A stretch of 49,642 bases of DNA. Origin: Guptibacillus hwajinpoensis (GTDB lineage: Bacteria > Bacillota > Bacilli > Bacillales > Bacillaceae_O). Both the position numbers and the translations under genes were made by a program. How positions within the stretch are numbered: the stretch's first letter is position 1; each line of letters begins with the position of its first letter. Below, piece after piece: positions 17,169 to 25,195 of the stretch. The notes under the pieces were generated by a model. The model had not been told where the DNA came from and did not search any database. It worked only from the letters and a program-made list of their open reading frames with translations. Where the stretch lies: the NCBI GenBank assembly GCA_016841765.1, contig JAENYN010000036.1, forward strand, positions 1 to 49,642, written 5' to 3'.

Positions 17169-17839
17169 CGCTGTTCATCCCTGTCTTTTTGCTGTACTGC
17201 ATTTTTGAGAACACGGTCTCTTTCGGCTGCTGTTTTCTCAAGCTGGTGTTTCATGATATCTTTGAAAACGCCTGCCGGCCGATTTTGATCTTGCTGCTTT
17301 TCATTCTTCGCCTTTAGTTTTTCAAACAAAAGGAAAGGCTGGCCATGACGATTTTGTCCGTCAGCTTCCCGGATCAATTCAGAAATTTCCTCTTCATTTT
17401 CAATTTCTTTCAATAACGTGACGGTGTCTCCCACACCTACGACCAGGATACGGCCGCCCAGCCTGATCAGCTGGATTGATTTGTTGCTGCCGAGCGGAAC
17501 GCCGCCGACATTTTCCATGGAACGGTAGGATGTGAAAGGATTCGATTTGCTGTTTATAAATTTCAGCAGTCCGTAAATCAGAGCAATAACGAATCCAAGC
17601 GCAGCAAGCATTTTGATGAACGTGAAAAATGTGAACGGGCTTTCATATGACGGCGGCGCTTCAGAAGCGGCGGGTGAGTCCTCCCCTTGCCCTTCAGCGA
17701 CTGCCCCCTTTTTTCCCGCATCATTTTTCAGTGCATCATCAACAAAAATGCCGGGTGTTGATGCCGCCGCCGGTGATAGAGGTGCGGCAATTGCAATAGC
17801 GATAAAACATATGAACATCAAAAGGATCGCTTTTTTCAT
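17165..17839 (-). CDS. fliZ: FliO/FliZ-type flagellar biosynthesis membrane protein
   Basis: The 224-aa protein corresponds to B. subtilis FliZ, the FliO-family factor that helps FliP assemble. It has a cleavable-type signal sequence (about residues 1-27, ending PAAAS), a polar E/P/S-rich extracytoplasmic stretch, a single membrane helix (about 70-90), and a cytoplasmic FliO domain with GSNKSIQLIRLGGRILVVGV. The basic, glutamine-rich tail is about 60 residues. The ATG at 17839 is chosen over a GTG four codons upstream because AGGGGTG is then at proper spacing and the signal peptide starts with MKK. It follows cheY. Confidence 0.92.
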   Translation of the reverse strand: MKKAILLMFICFIAIAIAAPLSPAAASTPGIFVDDALKNDAGKKGAVAEGQGEDSPAASEAPPSYESPFTFFTFIKMLAALGFVIALIYGLLKFINSKSNPFTSYRSMENVGGVPLGSNKSIQLIRLGGRILVVGVGDTVTLLKEIENEEEISELIREADGQNRHGQPFLLFEKLKAKNEKQQDQNRPAGVFKDIMKHQLEKTAAERDRVLKNAVQQKDRDEQR

Positions 17840-17857
17840 CAAGAAGGGCACCCCTGT

Positions 17858-18220
17858 TTATCCAACCGTTTTCGAGACTGCTTCGATAACACGATCAGCC
17901 TGGAACGGCTTGACGATAAAGTCTTTGGCTCCAGCCTGGATAGCATCTATGACCATTGCTTGCTGGCCCATGGCTGAACACATAATCACTTTTGCATCAG
18001 GATTGATTTTCTTGATTTCCTTCAGGGACGTTATGCCGTCCATTTCCGGCATCGTGATGTCCATTGTGACCAAATCGGGTTGATGCTCTTTGTAAAGGTC
18101 CAGGGCCTGCTGGCCGTCTGCGGCTTCTCCCACGATTTCATAGCCGTTTTTGGAAAGGATGTCTTTAATCATCATTCTCATGAATGCTGCATCATCAACG
18201 ATCAATACTTTTTTTGCCAT
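17858..18220 (-). CDS. cheY: Chemotaxis response regulator CheY
   Basis: CheY-P binds the motor switch; in Bacillus it favours counter-clockwise rotation and smooth swimming. The 120-aa protein is a lone receiver domain with the acidic pair Asp9-Asp10, phosphoacceptor Asp54 in VTMDITMPEMDG, the conserved Ser in IMCSAMG and the Lys in FIVKPF. It is encoded between fliY and fliZ, next to the switch proteins FliM and FliY that it regulates and that dephosphorylate it. Confidence 0.98.
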   Translation of the reverse strand: MAKKVLIVDDAAFMRMMIKDILSKNGYEIVGEAADGQQALDLYKEHQPDLVTMDITMPEMDGITSLKEIKKINPDAKVIMCSAMGQQAMVIDAIQAGAKDFIVKPFQADRVIEAVSKTVG

Positions 18221-18240
18221 TTTTGTTCATTCCTCCAATG

Positions 18241-19476
18241 TTACTTCAGTTTCATTATTCTGTCTGTCTGGCTGATAATATCGGTTACACGCACACCGAA
18301 ATTCTCTTCGATGACGACGACTTCGCCCTTAGCGATCAGTTTCTTATTTACAAGGATATCGACAGGTTCACCCGCCAATTTATCAAGTTCAATGATCGAC
18401 CCGGACGAAAGTTCCAGAATATCTTTGACAGTCCGGTTCGTCCGTCCGAGTTCAACCGTCACCTGCAGCGGGATATCAAGCAGCATGTCCAGGTTGTGCG
18501 AAGATCCTGATGCCCTTGTGCCGGCTGTCATATCAGAAAATACAGCCTGCTGGACATTTCTCGCTTCACCAGTATACATGTTTGATGTTTGCTGCTGAGG
18601 ACTGCCGGCATGGTAATATGCCGGTTCCCCTGCCTGCTGCTGAGCCGGTGCCTGCCCATAACCGTTACCAGTCTGAGGAGTAGAGGAAATAACCTGTTCT
18701 TCCTGAGCCCTTCCATACTCGCTTGTGTCCGGCTGTGCATAGGCCGGCGCGTCCGGAAGCGGCTCCTCTTCCTGCTGCGGATTCATAAGCTCATCCACCA
18801 GTTCTTTGCAAAAATCGACTTGCAGCAGCTGCATGATCGACGAATCAATCAAGTCGCCGACTTTCAGGCGGAATGAAATTTTAACAAGCTTGGTTTCTTC
18901 CGGCAGGTTATCAAGCCCTGAGCCGTCCGCAACATCCAAAATATCAATGGCTGGCGGTGAAATGTCGACTCGTTTATTGAAAATAGTGGACATTGAAGTA
19001 GCCGAAGATCCCATCATTTGATTCATTGCTTCCTGAACGGCGCTAAGATGGATGTCCCCCATGTCATCCGAAGGATTCCTTCCGTCTCCGCCAAGCATCA
19101 AATCGGCAATAACACCTGCATCGCCCGTTTTCACAACAAGCAGGTTTGTCCCTGAAAAGCCTTCGGTGAATTTTACGTTGATTGCAACGTAAGGCTGTGG
19201 AAACTCCTCCTGCAGCCGGCTCAGATCAACGATTGAAACGGATGGCGTCGTGATTTCGACTTTCTGGTTTAACAATGTCGATAGTGCCGTAGCCGAGCTC
19301 CCGAACGAGATATTGCCGATTTCGCCCAGCGCATCTTGTTCCAGCGATGTCAGATAATCATCCACCGAGGGCAGATCATTTCCTCCCGGCTGCTGAACTT
19401 CTGTTTCATCTATGTCATTTGTGCCTTTCAGCAAAGCATCAATTTCATCCTGCGATAACATATCATCACTCATCAT
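18241..19476 (-). CDS. fliY: Flagellar motor switch phosphatase FliY
   Basis: FliY is the Gram-positive C-ring protein combining a CheY-P phosphatase with a FliN domain. The 411-aa protein begins with a CheY-binding peptide (LSQDEIDALLKG, about residues 7-18), like FliM. It continues with a CheC-like body showing two phosphatase signatures (ALGEIGNISFGSSATAL and AVQEAMNQMMGSSATSM), a long Q/P/Y-rich linker (about 232-320), and a C-terminal FliN/SpoA domain (DIPLQVTVELGRTNRTVKDI onward, about 333-411). The start overlaps the end of fliM by 11 bp. The linker is the variable part of the family. Confidence 0.97.
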   Translation of the reverse strand: MMSDDMLSQDEIDALLKGTNDIDETEVQQPGGNDLPSVDDYLTSLEQDALGEIGNISFGSSATALSTLLNQKVEITTPSVSIVDLSRLQEEFPQPYVAINVKFTEGFSGTNLLVVKTGDAGVIADLMLGGDGRNPSDDMGDIHLSAVQEAMNQMMGSSATSMSTIFNKRVDISPPAIDILDVADGSGLDNLPEETKLVKISFRLKVGDLIDSSIMQLLQVDFCKELVDELMNPQQEEEPLPDAPAYAQPDTSEYGRAQEEQVISSTPQTGNGYGQAPAQQQAGEPAYYHAGSPQQQTSNMYTGEARNVQQAVFSDMTAGTRASGSSHNLDMLLDIPLQVTVELGRTNRTVKDILELSSGSIIELDKLAGEPVDILVNKKLIAKGEVVVIEENFGVRVTDIISQTDRIMKLK

Positions 19477-20464
19477 CGCTGTCTCCCCCCTCTATGGTAT
19501 CGAGGATTTGCACCGCCATTTTTTTATCCATTTTACCCGGCTGTCCGGTGAATTTCGGCTGGTCCCCAACCTTGATCACAATTTGATCGCTGATTTTCTG
19601 GTCCAGCGGAATGATATCACCGCGGGTGAGATTGAGCAGCTCATCCATCGTAATCGCTGCATGCCCGAGTTCGGCTTTAATCGGCAGCTTTGCATTTTTC
19701 AGCCTGTTTTCCAGTGAGGCCATTTCTTTCGGTTTTCTTTCTTTCTTTTCGTTCTGCATCCAGTAGTGGACGGACAGTTTTGGAATGATCGGTTCAAGGA
19801 CGACATGCGGAATGCAAATATTGATCATTCCACCTGTTTCCCCGATGGTTGTATTCAATGAAATGACAACAACCGTTTCATTCGGCGAGACCATCTGCAG
19901 AAACTGCGGATTCACTTCGAAATCCTGTAATACTGGATCGATTTCGACGACCGAGCTCCATGCTTCCCGGAGATTCTCAGCCGTTTTTTCAAAAAGCTGG
20001 GTCATGATCCGCGTCTCAATTTCAGTGAGATTTTCAATTTTGTTATAGCTTGCGCCGAGACCGCCAAGCACCCGGTCCATCATGGCATACGCGATATTCG
20101 GGTTGATTTCAAACAAAATCCGGCCATCGAGCGGTTCCACATCATAAATATTCAAAATGGTCATTTTCGGAATCGATCTGATGAATTCCTCATACGGAAT
20201 CTGATCAACCGATGCGACCGTTATTTGCACATATGTCCTCAGCCGGGCGGAAAAGAAGGTTGTAAGCAGCCTGGCGAAGTTTTCATGGATTCTTGATAGG
20301 CTCCTGATCTGGTCTTTTGAGAATCGCAGCGCCCGCTTGAAATCATAGACCCGCACCTTTTTTTCCTTGCCTTCCTGCTTCAGCTCTTCCGCATTCATTT
20401 CACCCGTTGAAATGGCGGAAAGAAGAGCGTCAATTTCATTTTGCGACAGGACTTCTTCTGCCAA
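19466..20464 (-). CDS. fliM: Flagellar motor switch protein FliM
   Basis: FliM forms the middle of the C-ring, binding FliG, FliY and CheY-P. The protein has the N-terminal CheY-binding peptide VLSQNEIDALLSAI, the middle domain with VLGGLGASYNKIENLTEIE, and a C-terminal SpoA-like domain with KISDQIVIKVGDQPKF. I place the start at a TTG (20462-20464). GGAGGTG lies upstream at about 7-nt spacing and the product is 332 aa, the B. subtilis length. The in-frame ATG five codons further upstream has no ribosome binding site, and that binding site would itself lie inside the longer reading. It overlaps fliY by 11 bp. Confidence 0.95.
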   Translation of the reverse strand: MAEEVLSQNEIDALLSAISTGEMNAEELKQEGKEKKVRVYDFKRALRFSKDQIRSLSRIHENFARLLTTFFSARLRTYVQITVASVDQIPYEEFIRSIPKMTILNIYDVEPLDGRILFEINPNIAYAMMDRVLGGLGASYNKIENLTEIETRIMTQLFEKTAENLREAWSSVVEIDPVLQDFEVNPQFLQMVSPNETVVVISLNTTIGETGGMINICIPHVVLEPIIPKLSVHYWMQNEKKERKPKEMASLENRLKNAKLPIKAELGHAAITMDELLNLTRGDIIPLDQKISDQIVIKVGDQPKFTGQPGKMDKKMAVQILDTIEGGDSDDE

Positions 20465-20506
20465 AGGTTCCACCTCCATTTATGCCGCACGTTTCTGTTT
20501 TTAGAG

Positions 20507-20938
20507 TTATTGGAGGATGAAGGAGGTTGTGTAAACCTTTTCGACAGTACCCTCTTGCAGCACTTCATTGAGCTGAAGCTCAAGCTGCTCTTCAATGCGC
20601 CGTATTCCTTCTTTTCCTTCAAAATCCTCCGCTTTCATTGAAGCCAGCTCCTGGATGACGATGTTGCGGACCTGGAAATCCCTTTTCGCCAGTTCGTTTT
20701 TAGCCTTTTTTGTATCAGCTTGTATTTTGAATTGAACCCTCACATAATCATCACTCAATAAATTCGTTGTAATTTCTTCAGTATCAATTGACGCTTCAAG
20801 AATCTCATCAATTGACGGTTCTGCTGCTTCAGCATCCTTCTTATCGAGCACCAGCAGAACGATGACTGCTGTTCCACCGATAAGGATGATTGCTGAAACG
20901 ACAACGAGCATTGCTCTGGCAAACTTGCTTTTTAACAC
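20507..20938 (-). CDS. fliL: Flagellar basal body-associated protein FliL
   Basis: FliL is a single-pass membrane protein encircling the stator units and supporting torque. The 143-aa protein has one N-terminal membrane helix (about residues 9-30), an acidic linker, and a periplasmic-side SPFH-like domain with the conserved LLSDDYVRVQFKIQ and the C-terminal EGTVEKVYTTSFILQ. It begins 2 bp after swrD and precedes fliM. Confidence 0.94.
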   Translation of the reverse strand: MLKSKFARAMLVVVSAIILIGGTAVIVLLVLDKKDAEAAEPSIDEILEASIDTEEITTNLLSDDYVRVQFKIQADTKKAKNELAKRDFQVRNIVIQELASMKAEDFEGKEGIRRIEEQLELQLNEVLQEGTVEKVYTTSFILQ

Positions 20939-20940
20939 AG

Positions 20941-21150
20941 TTATCCCTCCAAATCATTTCGTTGCCCGAATACGGCGATGCCGGCATAAAAAGCGGCCGC
21001 TTTTTGCTTCACCTCACTGCCTGCTTCCCTTACAACCAGTTTTTTTCCGTTGGTGAGCGTCAGAATCGTATCCGGCAGCTCTTCGATTTGTTCGATAAAG
21101 AGGGCATTGACGATCAGCGGCTGTCCATTCAAACGGGTCAGCTCAATCAT
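20941..21150 (-). CDS. swrD: SwrD / FlbD-family flagellar protein
   Basis: SwrD raises flagellar motor power and is needed for swarming in B. subtilis; the family is also called FlbD. The 69-aa protein begins MIELTRLNGQPLIVNALFIE and contains LPDTILTLTNGKKLVVRE, the family hallmark, with a short helical tail. No membrane segment. The start has no ribosome binding site directly upstream: GGGGGGA lies over 25 nt away and is separated from the ATG by a GC-rich hairpin that would bring it to a 7-nt effective distance. It lies between flgE and fliL. Confidence 0.92.
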   Translation of the reverse strand: MIELTRLNGQPLIVNALFIEQIEELPDTILTLTNGKKLVVREAGSEVKQKAAAFYAGIAVFGQRNDLEG

Positions 21151-21190
21151 AGAATGCGAGGCCGGCCGGGCCGGCCTCTCCCCCCTTTTA
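21151..21190 (-). promoter_or_regulatory. Hairpin between Shine-Dalgarno and start codon of swrD
   Basis: The 40 bp between the flgE stop and swrD ATG read, on the minus strand: A4, GGGGGGA, then an inverted repeat GAGGCCGGC / GCCGGCCTC around a 3- to 5-nt loop, then GCATTCT and ATG. No other SD exists near the ATG. Folding the hairpin leaves 7 nt between GGGGGGA and ATG. No T run follows, so this is not a terminator. Confidence 0.7.
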
Positions 21191-21985
21191 TTAACGTTTT
21201 AGATTTACAAGTTCCTGCAGGATTTCATCCGAAGTGGTAATGATTCTTGTATTTGCCTGGAACCCGCGCTGGGCGACGATCATTTCCGTGAATTCTTCGG
21301 ATAAGTCGACATTGGACATTTCGAGAGCTCCGGCAACAATGTCACCAGCTCCATTTGTCCCTGGTGCAATTTTATTTAACACACCGGAGTTGGTCGTTTC
21401 CCTATACAGATTGCCGCCTACTTTTTCAAGCCCGCCGTTATTGGAAAACTTGGCAAGTGCGATTTGGCCTGCAGACACCGGAGTGCTGCTTCCTTCTTCT
21501 ATATAAGTAACCGTCCCATCAGCACCGATGCTGAAGCTTTTTGCTCCCTCAGGAATGTTTAACTGATCTGCCTTGACCCCCTTAACATATAGCCCGTCAC
21601 CATTGACAAGGTTTCCGCTTTCATCAAGGTAAAAGTTGCCCGCTCTTGTCACAAAATCATTTGCTCCATCATTGACAATGAAATACCCATCACCTGAAAT
21701 CGCCAGGTCAAGCGGACGGGCCGTTGTCTGCAAACTGCCCTGTGTATGGATGGTGTCGATAGTGGCCAATTGCCCGCCAAGTCCGACTTGCTTGGGATTA
21801 ATACCGCCTTTGTCGTTTGCCGGCGCACTCGCACCGGCTATTTGCTGACTCACAAGATCCTTGAACGTCGTGCGGCCTTTTTTGTAGCCGTATGTATTGA
21901 CGTTCGCAATATTGTTGCCGATTACATCAAGTTTGGTCTGGAAGCTTTTCATTCCGCCGATTCCTGAGTACATTGAACGAAGCAT
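21191..21985 (-). CDS. flgE: Flagellar hook protein FlgE (FlgG-like)
   Basis: The hook subunit connects basal body to filament. The 264-aa product matches the short Bacillus FlgE, which resembles distal-rod FlgG. The N-terminal rod/hook signature is MYSGIGGMKSFQTKLDVIGNN (first 20 seen at residues 5-24) followed by NIANVNTYGYKKGR; a central domain with RPLDLAISGDGYFIV follows, and the C-terminal helix ends SNVDLSEEFTEMIVAQRGFQ. Ordered N and C termini form the coiled core as in all axial proteins. An intervening 73-bp gap upstream carries a small hairpin. Confidence 0.95.
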   Translation of the reverse strand: MLRSMYSGIGGMKSFQTKLDVIGNNIANVNTYGYKKGRTTFKDLVSQQIAGASAPANDKGGINPKQVGLGGQLATIDTIHTQGSLQTTARPLDLAISGDGYFIVNDGANDFVTRAGNFYLDESGNLVNGDGLYVKGVKADQLNIPEGAKSFSIGADGTVTYIEEGSSTPVSAGQIALAKFSNNGGLEKVGGNLYRETTNSGVLNKIAPGTNGAGDIVAGALEMSNVDLSEEFTEMIVAQRGFQANTRIITTSDEILQELVNLKR

Positions 21986-22008
21986 TTTGTTTATCCCCTT
22001 TCATTTTG

Positions 22009-22036
22009 GCAGCTGTTTCTGTCATTCCGCAGCTGC
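22009..22036 (-). other. Small hairpin upstream of flgE
   Basis: A perfect 7-bp inverted repeat (GCAGCTG and CAGCTGC, 14-nt loop) in the gap between the TIGR02530 gene and flgE, just before the flgE ribosome binding site AAAGGGG. No T run, so probably an mRNA structure and not a terminator. Confidence 0.4.
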
Positions 22037-22058
22037 AAGGCCTCCGTTAGGTCCAGCC

Positions 22059-22445
22059 TTATTCATCAATTAATATCGTTCCGTTTATATTTGTGAAAAT
22101 TTGTGACTGGGCTTCCCTGCGATCCATAGCCGTAATGACGGTGTTGTTCTGGGCACTTACAATCAAGGCCGCGTCCTTCAGGACGACAAGCGAATCTTGT
22201 ATGCCTCTCTTGCGTGCTTCCGCCATTCGTTCACTCAATTTTATCCAGGTCGACTCCTGGACGTTGATGTTACGTTCCTGCAGGCGCTTTTCCGCATGCT
22301 TGCTCACTTTCAGCGGCTGTTCCCGTATGACGGCTTCATCGATATAAGAAGCAAAGCTGCGAGCCGGCATCTTCCCCTGCTGCTTATTGCCGATTTGGGG
22401 AGCCTGATGGTGAAGCTGGTGAAGCTGCTGTATCCGATGATCCAT
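22059..22445 (-). CDS. Flagellar operon protein of the TIGR02530 type
   Basis: A 128-aa soluble protein found between flgD and flgE in many Bacillaceae and other Gram-positives; its exact function is unknown to me. After a Q/H-rich N-terminus (residues 1-25) there is a conserved core VSKHAEKRLQERNINV (about 48-63), a helical segment AEARKRGIQDSLVVL, and AQNNTVITAMDRREAQSQIF with a short ILIDE end. Position suggests a role in hook assembly or its regulation. The start has AAGGAGGGGG. Classification is from the conserved SKHAxxRLxxRxI pattern and position. Confidence 0.85.
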   Translation of the reverse strand: MDHRIQQLHQLHHQAPQIGNKQQGKMPARSFASYIDEAVIREQPLKVSKHAEKRLQERNINVQESTWIKLSERMAEARKRGIQDSLVVLKDAALIVSAQNNTVITAMDRREAQSQIFTNINGTILIDE

Positions 22446-22458
22446 TTACGCCCCCTCC

Positions 22459-22911
22459 TTATGCAGGATTTTCAGGCCTTTTCACCCTTACAACATCTGC
22501 AGGGCCAATTTCTTCCCCGCCGGCCAATTGCAAATAATAGTTTCCGTTTTTCAAGAGTACGGACTCGACTTCCCCCTGTCCGCTAATCGCTTTATCAGTC
22601 TCGCTGTCCACGTAGCTGTATTCCACTTCTTTTCCGATCATTTCACTGTAAAGTGCCATCTCATTATTAGACTGGTTATCAAGAAAGGATTCCAGTTTGC
22701 TGTTCATATTTGCCATTTGTTCGAGTGAGGAAAAGGTCGCCATCTGGGAGATGAATTCCTTATCCTGCATCGGCTGCATTGGATCCTGATTTTGAAGCTG
22801 CGTCAATAATAGTTTCAAAAAGGCATCTTTGCCGAGGTTCGTTTGCCCTGTCTGTCTTTCTTCCGGCTTGATGCTGGAAAGATAGTAACCTGTATCGATT
22901 GTGTTGCCCAT
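22459..22911 (-). CDS. flgD: Flagellar hook-capping protein FlgD
   Basis: FlgD caps the growing hook and guides FlgE polymerisation. The 150-aa protein is the short Bacillus form: only the conserved N-terminal part NLGKDAFLKLLLTQLQNQDP (about residues 26-45) and DKEFISQMATFSSLEQMANM (about 50-69) plus a small C-terminal domain (EVEYSYVDSETDKAISGQG), without the long Ig-like region of the enteric protein. It lies 10 bp downstream of fliK, whose product measures hook length. Confidence 0.95.
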   Translation of the reverse strand: MGNTIDTGYYLSSIKPEERQTGQTNLGKDAFLKLLLTQLQNQDPMQPMQDKEFISQMATFSSLEQMANMNSKLESFLDNQSNNEMALYSEMIGKEVEYSYVDSETDKAISGQGEVESVLLKNGNYYLQLAGGEEIGPADVVRVKRPENPA

Positions 22912-22921
22912 GTGTTCACCC

Positions 22922-24154
22922 CTAAATTTTCAAGTTCAGCAGCATTTCCTGGAATGTTTGCGGCTCTTCCTCATCCTCATTTTCATGCCCGTCCTGTTCA
23001 TGATTGTGAACGAATGGTTGTGCGTCTTGCTCCTGCCCCCTCTGGCCGCCCTGGTCCATCATCGACCGGAAAGCCTGCTGCTGTGTTGATACTTCCAATT
23101 TGTCAATTGGAATATTCTGGTTAACAAGCAATTGCCGAAGCTGGTGGATTTGGGACTCTAGTAAATCCTTTGCTCCCGATGTGGCAGCTGCAATTTTGGC
23201 GGTCAGCATTCCTTTTTCATTCAAAAGTTCGACTGTGACGGCCCCAAGATTTTCCGGAAAAAGTTTGACCGAAAGTCTAGTTGTACCTGTTCCGTCATGC
23301 TTGATGGCAGCCTGGGCCAGGATTTGCTGGAACTCCCGTAAAAATTGGTGCCTGGCCGCTTCGGTCTGCCCGCTTTCACCAAGGTGGATGGAATATTGCT
23401 GCAGGGCATGCATGGTATTACCTTGCACGTGGAACGGATGAGTTCCGGTTTGGGCTTTCATTGTTTCCATCGGTTCCTTTATGCTTCCAGAGATGAAAGG
23501 TTCAGACAGCGAAAACCTTACCGGAAGCTGTTCGAATTTCCCTGTCTTCTGCTGCAGCGGAATGCTGTTTTTGCTCATACCGGCTGAAACCGCCAATTCC
23601 AAAAGCTTGACTGCTTGCTCCTTTGATACCTGGCCTCCGACTGACCTATCCGATAATCCGCTTGAATCACCTTTGAAATGTTTCAGCATTTGGCGAACCT
23701 CATATGTTCCGTTTTTGCCCTCTATAACCGGATCGGTTTGTGCTGGAGCCTTTACCGCCGCAAAGATGACAGCGCTTATCATGACGGCTGGATCACCCGT
23801 TTTTTTGAGTTCGGAAAGCAATTCATCAACCTTGATCCCGCTGCCGAATAGCTGTTCAATTTCCAATCGGGCTCTTTCAGGCAGAAGGGCGAGCAGTTCA
23901 GCGGCCCTGGCACTCTGCAGCATCTCAGGCTGTAAGCGGTCCGGATCATTTTCTGCCCCGTTTTTACTGGTGATCATATCAATTAGGGCAAGAAGAGGAT
24001 CTGACGGAACGGTTTTTGCCGGTTTCATGTTTTCCGAATCGCCTTCTGTCATTAAAGAAGAGATCAGCCCCTTGAAAATGGCTGCATTGTCAGGTGTTTT
24101 ACCCTGAGCCGCCGGTTTCTGGGATGCTGTTTGCATCATTGTGTTGATCTTCAT
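22922..24154 (-). CDS. fliK: Flagellar hook-length control protein FliK
   Basis: FliK is a secreted ruler that contacts FlhB when the hook is complete and triggers the export switch. The 410-aa product has a long, weakly conserved, glutamine/lysine-rich N-terminal ruler region (1-about 285) and the C-terminal Flg_hook domain with RLSVKLFPENLGAVTVEL (about 295-312), followed by LLESQIHQLRQLLVNQNIPI. The tail is unusually acidic and Q/H-rich (GHENEDEEEPQ near the end). Position between ylxF and flgD is standard. Confidence 0.94.
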   Translation of the reverse strand: MKINTMMQTASQKPAAQGKTPDNAAIFKGLISSLMTEGDSENMKPAKTVPSDPLLALIDMITSKNGAENDPDRLQPEMLQSARAAELLALLPERARLEIEQLFGSGIKVDELLSELKKTGDPAVMISAVIFAAVKAPAQTDPVIEGKNGTYEVRQMLKHFKGDSSGLSDRSVGGQVSKEQAVKLLELAVSAGMSKNSIPLQQKTGKFEQLPVRFSLSEPFISGSIKEPMETMKAQTGTHPFHVQGNTMHALQQYSIHLGESGQTEAARHQFLREFQQILAQAAIKHDGTGTTRLSVKLFPENLGAVTVELLNEKGMLTAKIAAATSGAKDLLESQIHQLRQLLVNQNIPIDKLEVSTQQQAFRSMMDQGGQRGQEQDAQPFVHNHEQDGHENEDEEEPQTFQEMLLNLKI

Positions 24155-24173
24155 TCTCTCACCTCCTTTCGTG

Positions 24174-24731
24174 TTATGGCTGGGCCATCAGCAGGCTCGC
24201 AAGTTCGGCTGCTCTCTCGGGACTCATTTTTTCAAGTATCGCCGCTCTCTCTTTCGGATTCATCTCACCAAGAATTCCATGAGCTTGCTCCGTTTTAAGC
24301 TCGGTGATAATAGCGGCGGCCTTTTTAGGCGACATTTCGGCAAACATTTCAGCCGACTCTCCATCATCTGCCATGCTCTTGCTCTGTTCTTCTTTTAACT
24401 GCTCCAATTCTGCCTGGTAACGTTCATTTTCCTTTTGCAAGTCTTCCGTTTCGGCATCTTTTTGTCTCAAGTCACCGTTAAGTGCTTCGATTTCAGCTCG
24501 CTGCTGTTCAACAGTCATCTGGAGCTGCTGCATTTCTTTCTCAGCTGCAGGCGCCTCCCCCGCTTCCTTGCCATTTAATTCCGACACGAAACGTTTGCCT
24601 TCTTCAAATACATTGATGCCCTGGATGGCTGCAGCAGCAAGCAAAATGGCAAGAACCAGCAAAATCGGAATGAAGACAATCAAAAAGCGCTGTCCCACAG
24701 TCATGTTTCTTTCCTTTTGTGCTTTTGCCAT
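24174..24731 (-). CDS. ylxF: YlxF: MotE/MgtE-N-like coiled-coil membrane protein
   Basis: The 185-aa protein has a short basic N-terminus, one membrane helix (about residues 15-38), a long coiled coil rich in E, Q and K (about 55-120), and a C-terminal MgtE_N-like helical domain with repeated segments KKAAAIITELKTEQAHGILG and PKERAAILEKMSPERAAELA. The topology equals MotE-family chaperones encoded near fliJ/fliK, which support stator or export assembly; for the Bacillus YlxF the molecular role is not settled to my knowledge. It sits between fliJ (7 bp) and fliK. Confidence 0.9.
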   Translation of the reverse strand: MAKAQKERNMTVGQRFLIVFIPILLVLAILLAAAAIQGINVFEEGKRFVSELNGKEAGEAPAAEKEMQQLQMTVEQQRAEIEALNGDLRQKDAETEDLQKENERYQAELEQLKEEQSKSMADDGESAEMFAEMSPKKAAAIITELKTEQAHGILGEMNPKERAAILEKMSPERAAELASLLMAQP

Positions 24732-24738
24732 GGTTCAC

Positions 24739-25182
24739 CTAATTCCTCTGATTGATAAATTGCTGGATGGAGACTTCATCCATATGCGCAACTTCCCGCT
24801 GTTTTTCATCAGCGCAGTATTGAAAAAATTCCTTGTCCCGCATTTTTTCGTATTTCTTCACTTCGGTGTTTTTTTCAATGAGGATCCGCTGGCTTTCCTC
24901 CATGAACTCCCTTGACTGGAACACGAGCTGCTGGTGCTGGCGGATGCTTCTTTCCAGGCTGTTCATATAGCTCTCCTGGGCGCGGATCGCCGACACGGTT
25001 ATGCCGGTGCCCAACTGGCTGTTCCGCTTATCTTCCAGTTCTTCTTTTTTTCGGAGTGATCTGTATAGTTTGTCAGCTGCTTCTTCAAATCTGCCTACAG
25101 CCTCCTGATAAGCGGTTCCCGCTGTCTCTTTTTCTTTCTCTTTGAAGCCAAGCAATTTTGTCATTGAATAGTGAAACCCCAT
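24739..25182 (-). CDS. fliJ: Flagellar export chaperone/stalk protein FliJ
   Basis: FliJ is the central coiled-coil stalk of the FliI ATPase ring and an escort for export chaperones. The 147-aa product is almost entirely alpha-helical and charged: FKEKEKETAGTAYQEAVGRF near the N-terminus and EFMEESQRILIEKNTEVKKY near the C-terminus. FliJ is poorly conserved in sequence, so the call leans on length, coiled-coil character and its place right after fliI (13 bp). Confidence 0.92.
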   Translation of the reverse strand: MGFHYSMTKLLGFKEKEKETAGTAYQEAVGRFEEAADKLYRSLRKKEELEDKRNSQLGTGITVSAIRAQESYMNSLERSIRQHQQLVFQSREFMEESQRILIEKNTEVKKYEKMRDKEFFQYCADEKQREVAHMDEVSIQQFINQRN

Positions 25183-25195
25183 ACCTTCAGCCGCC

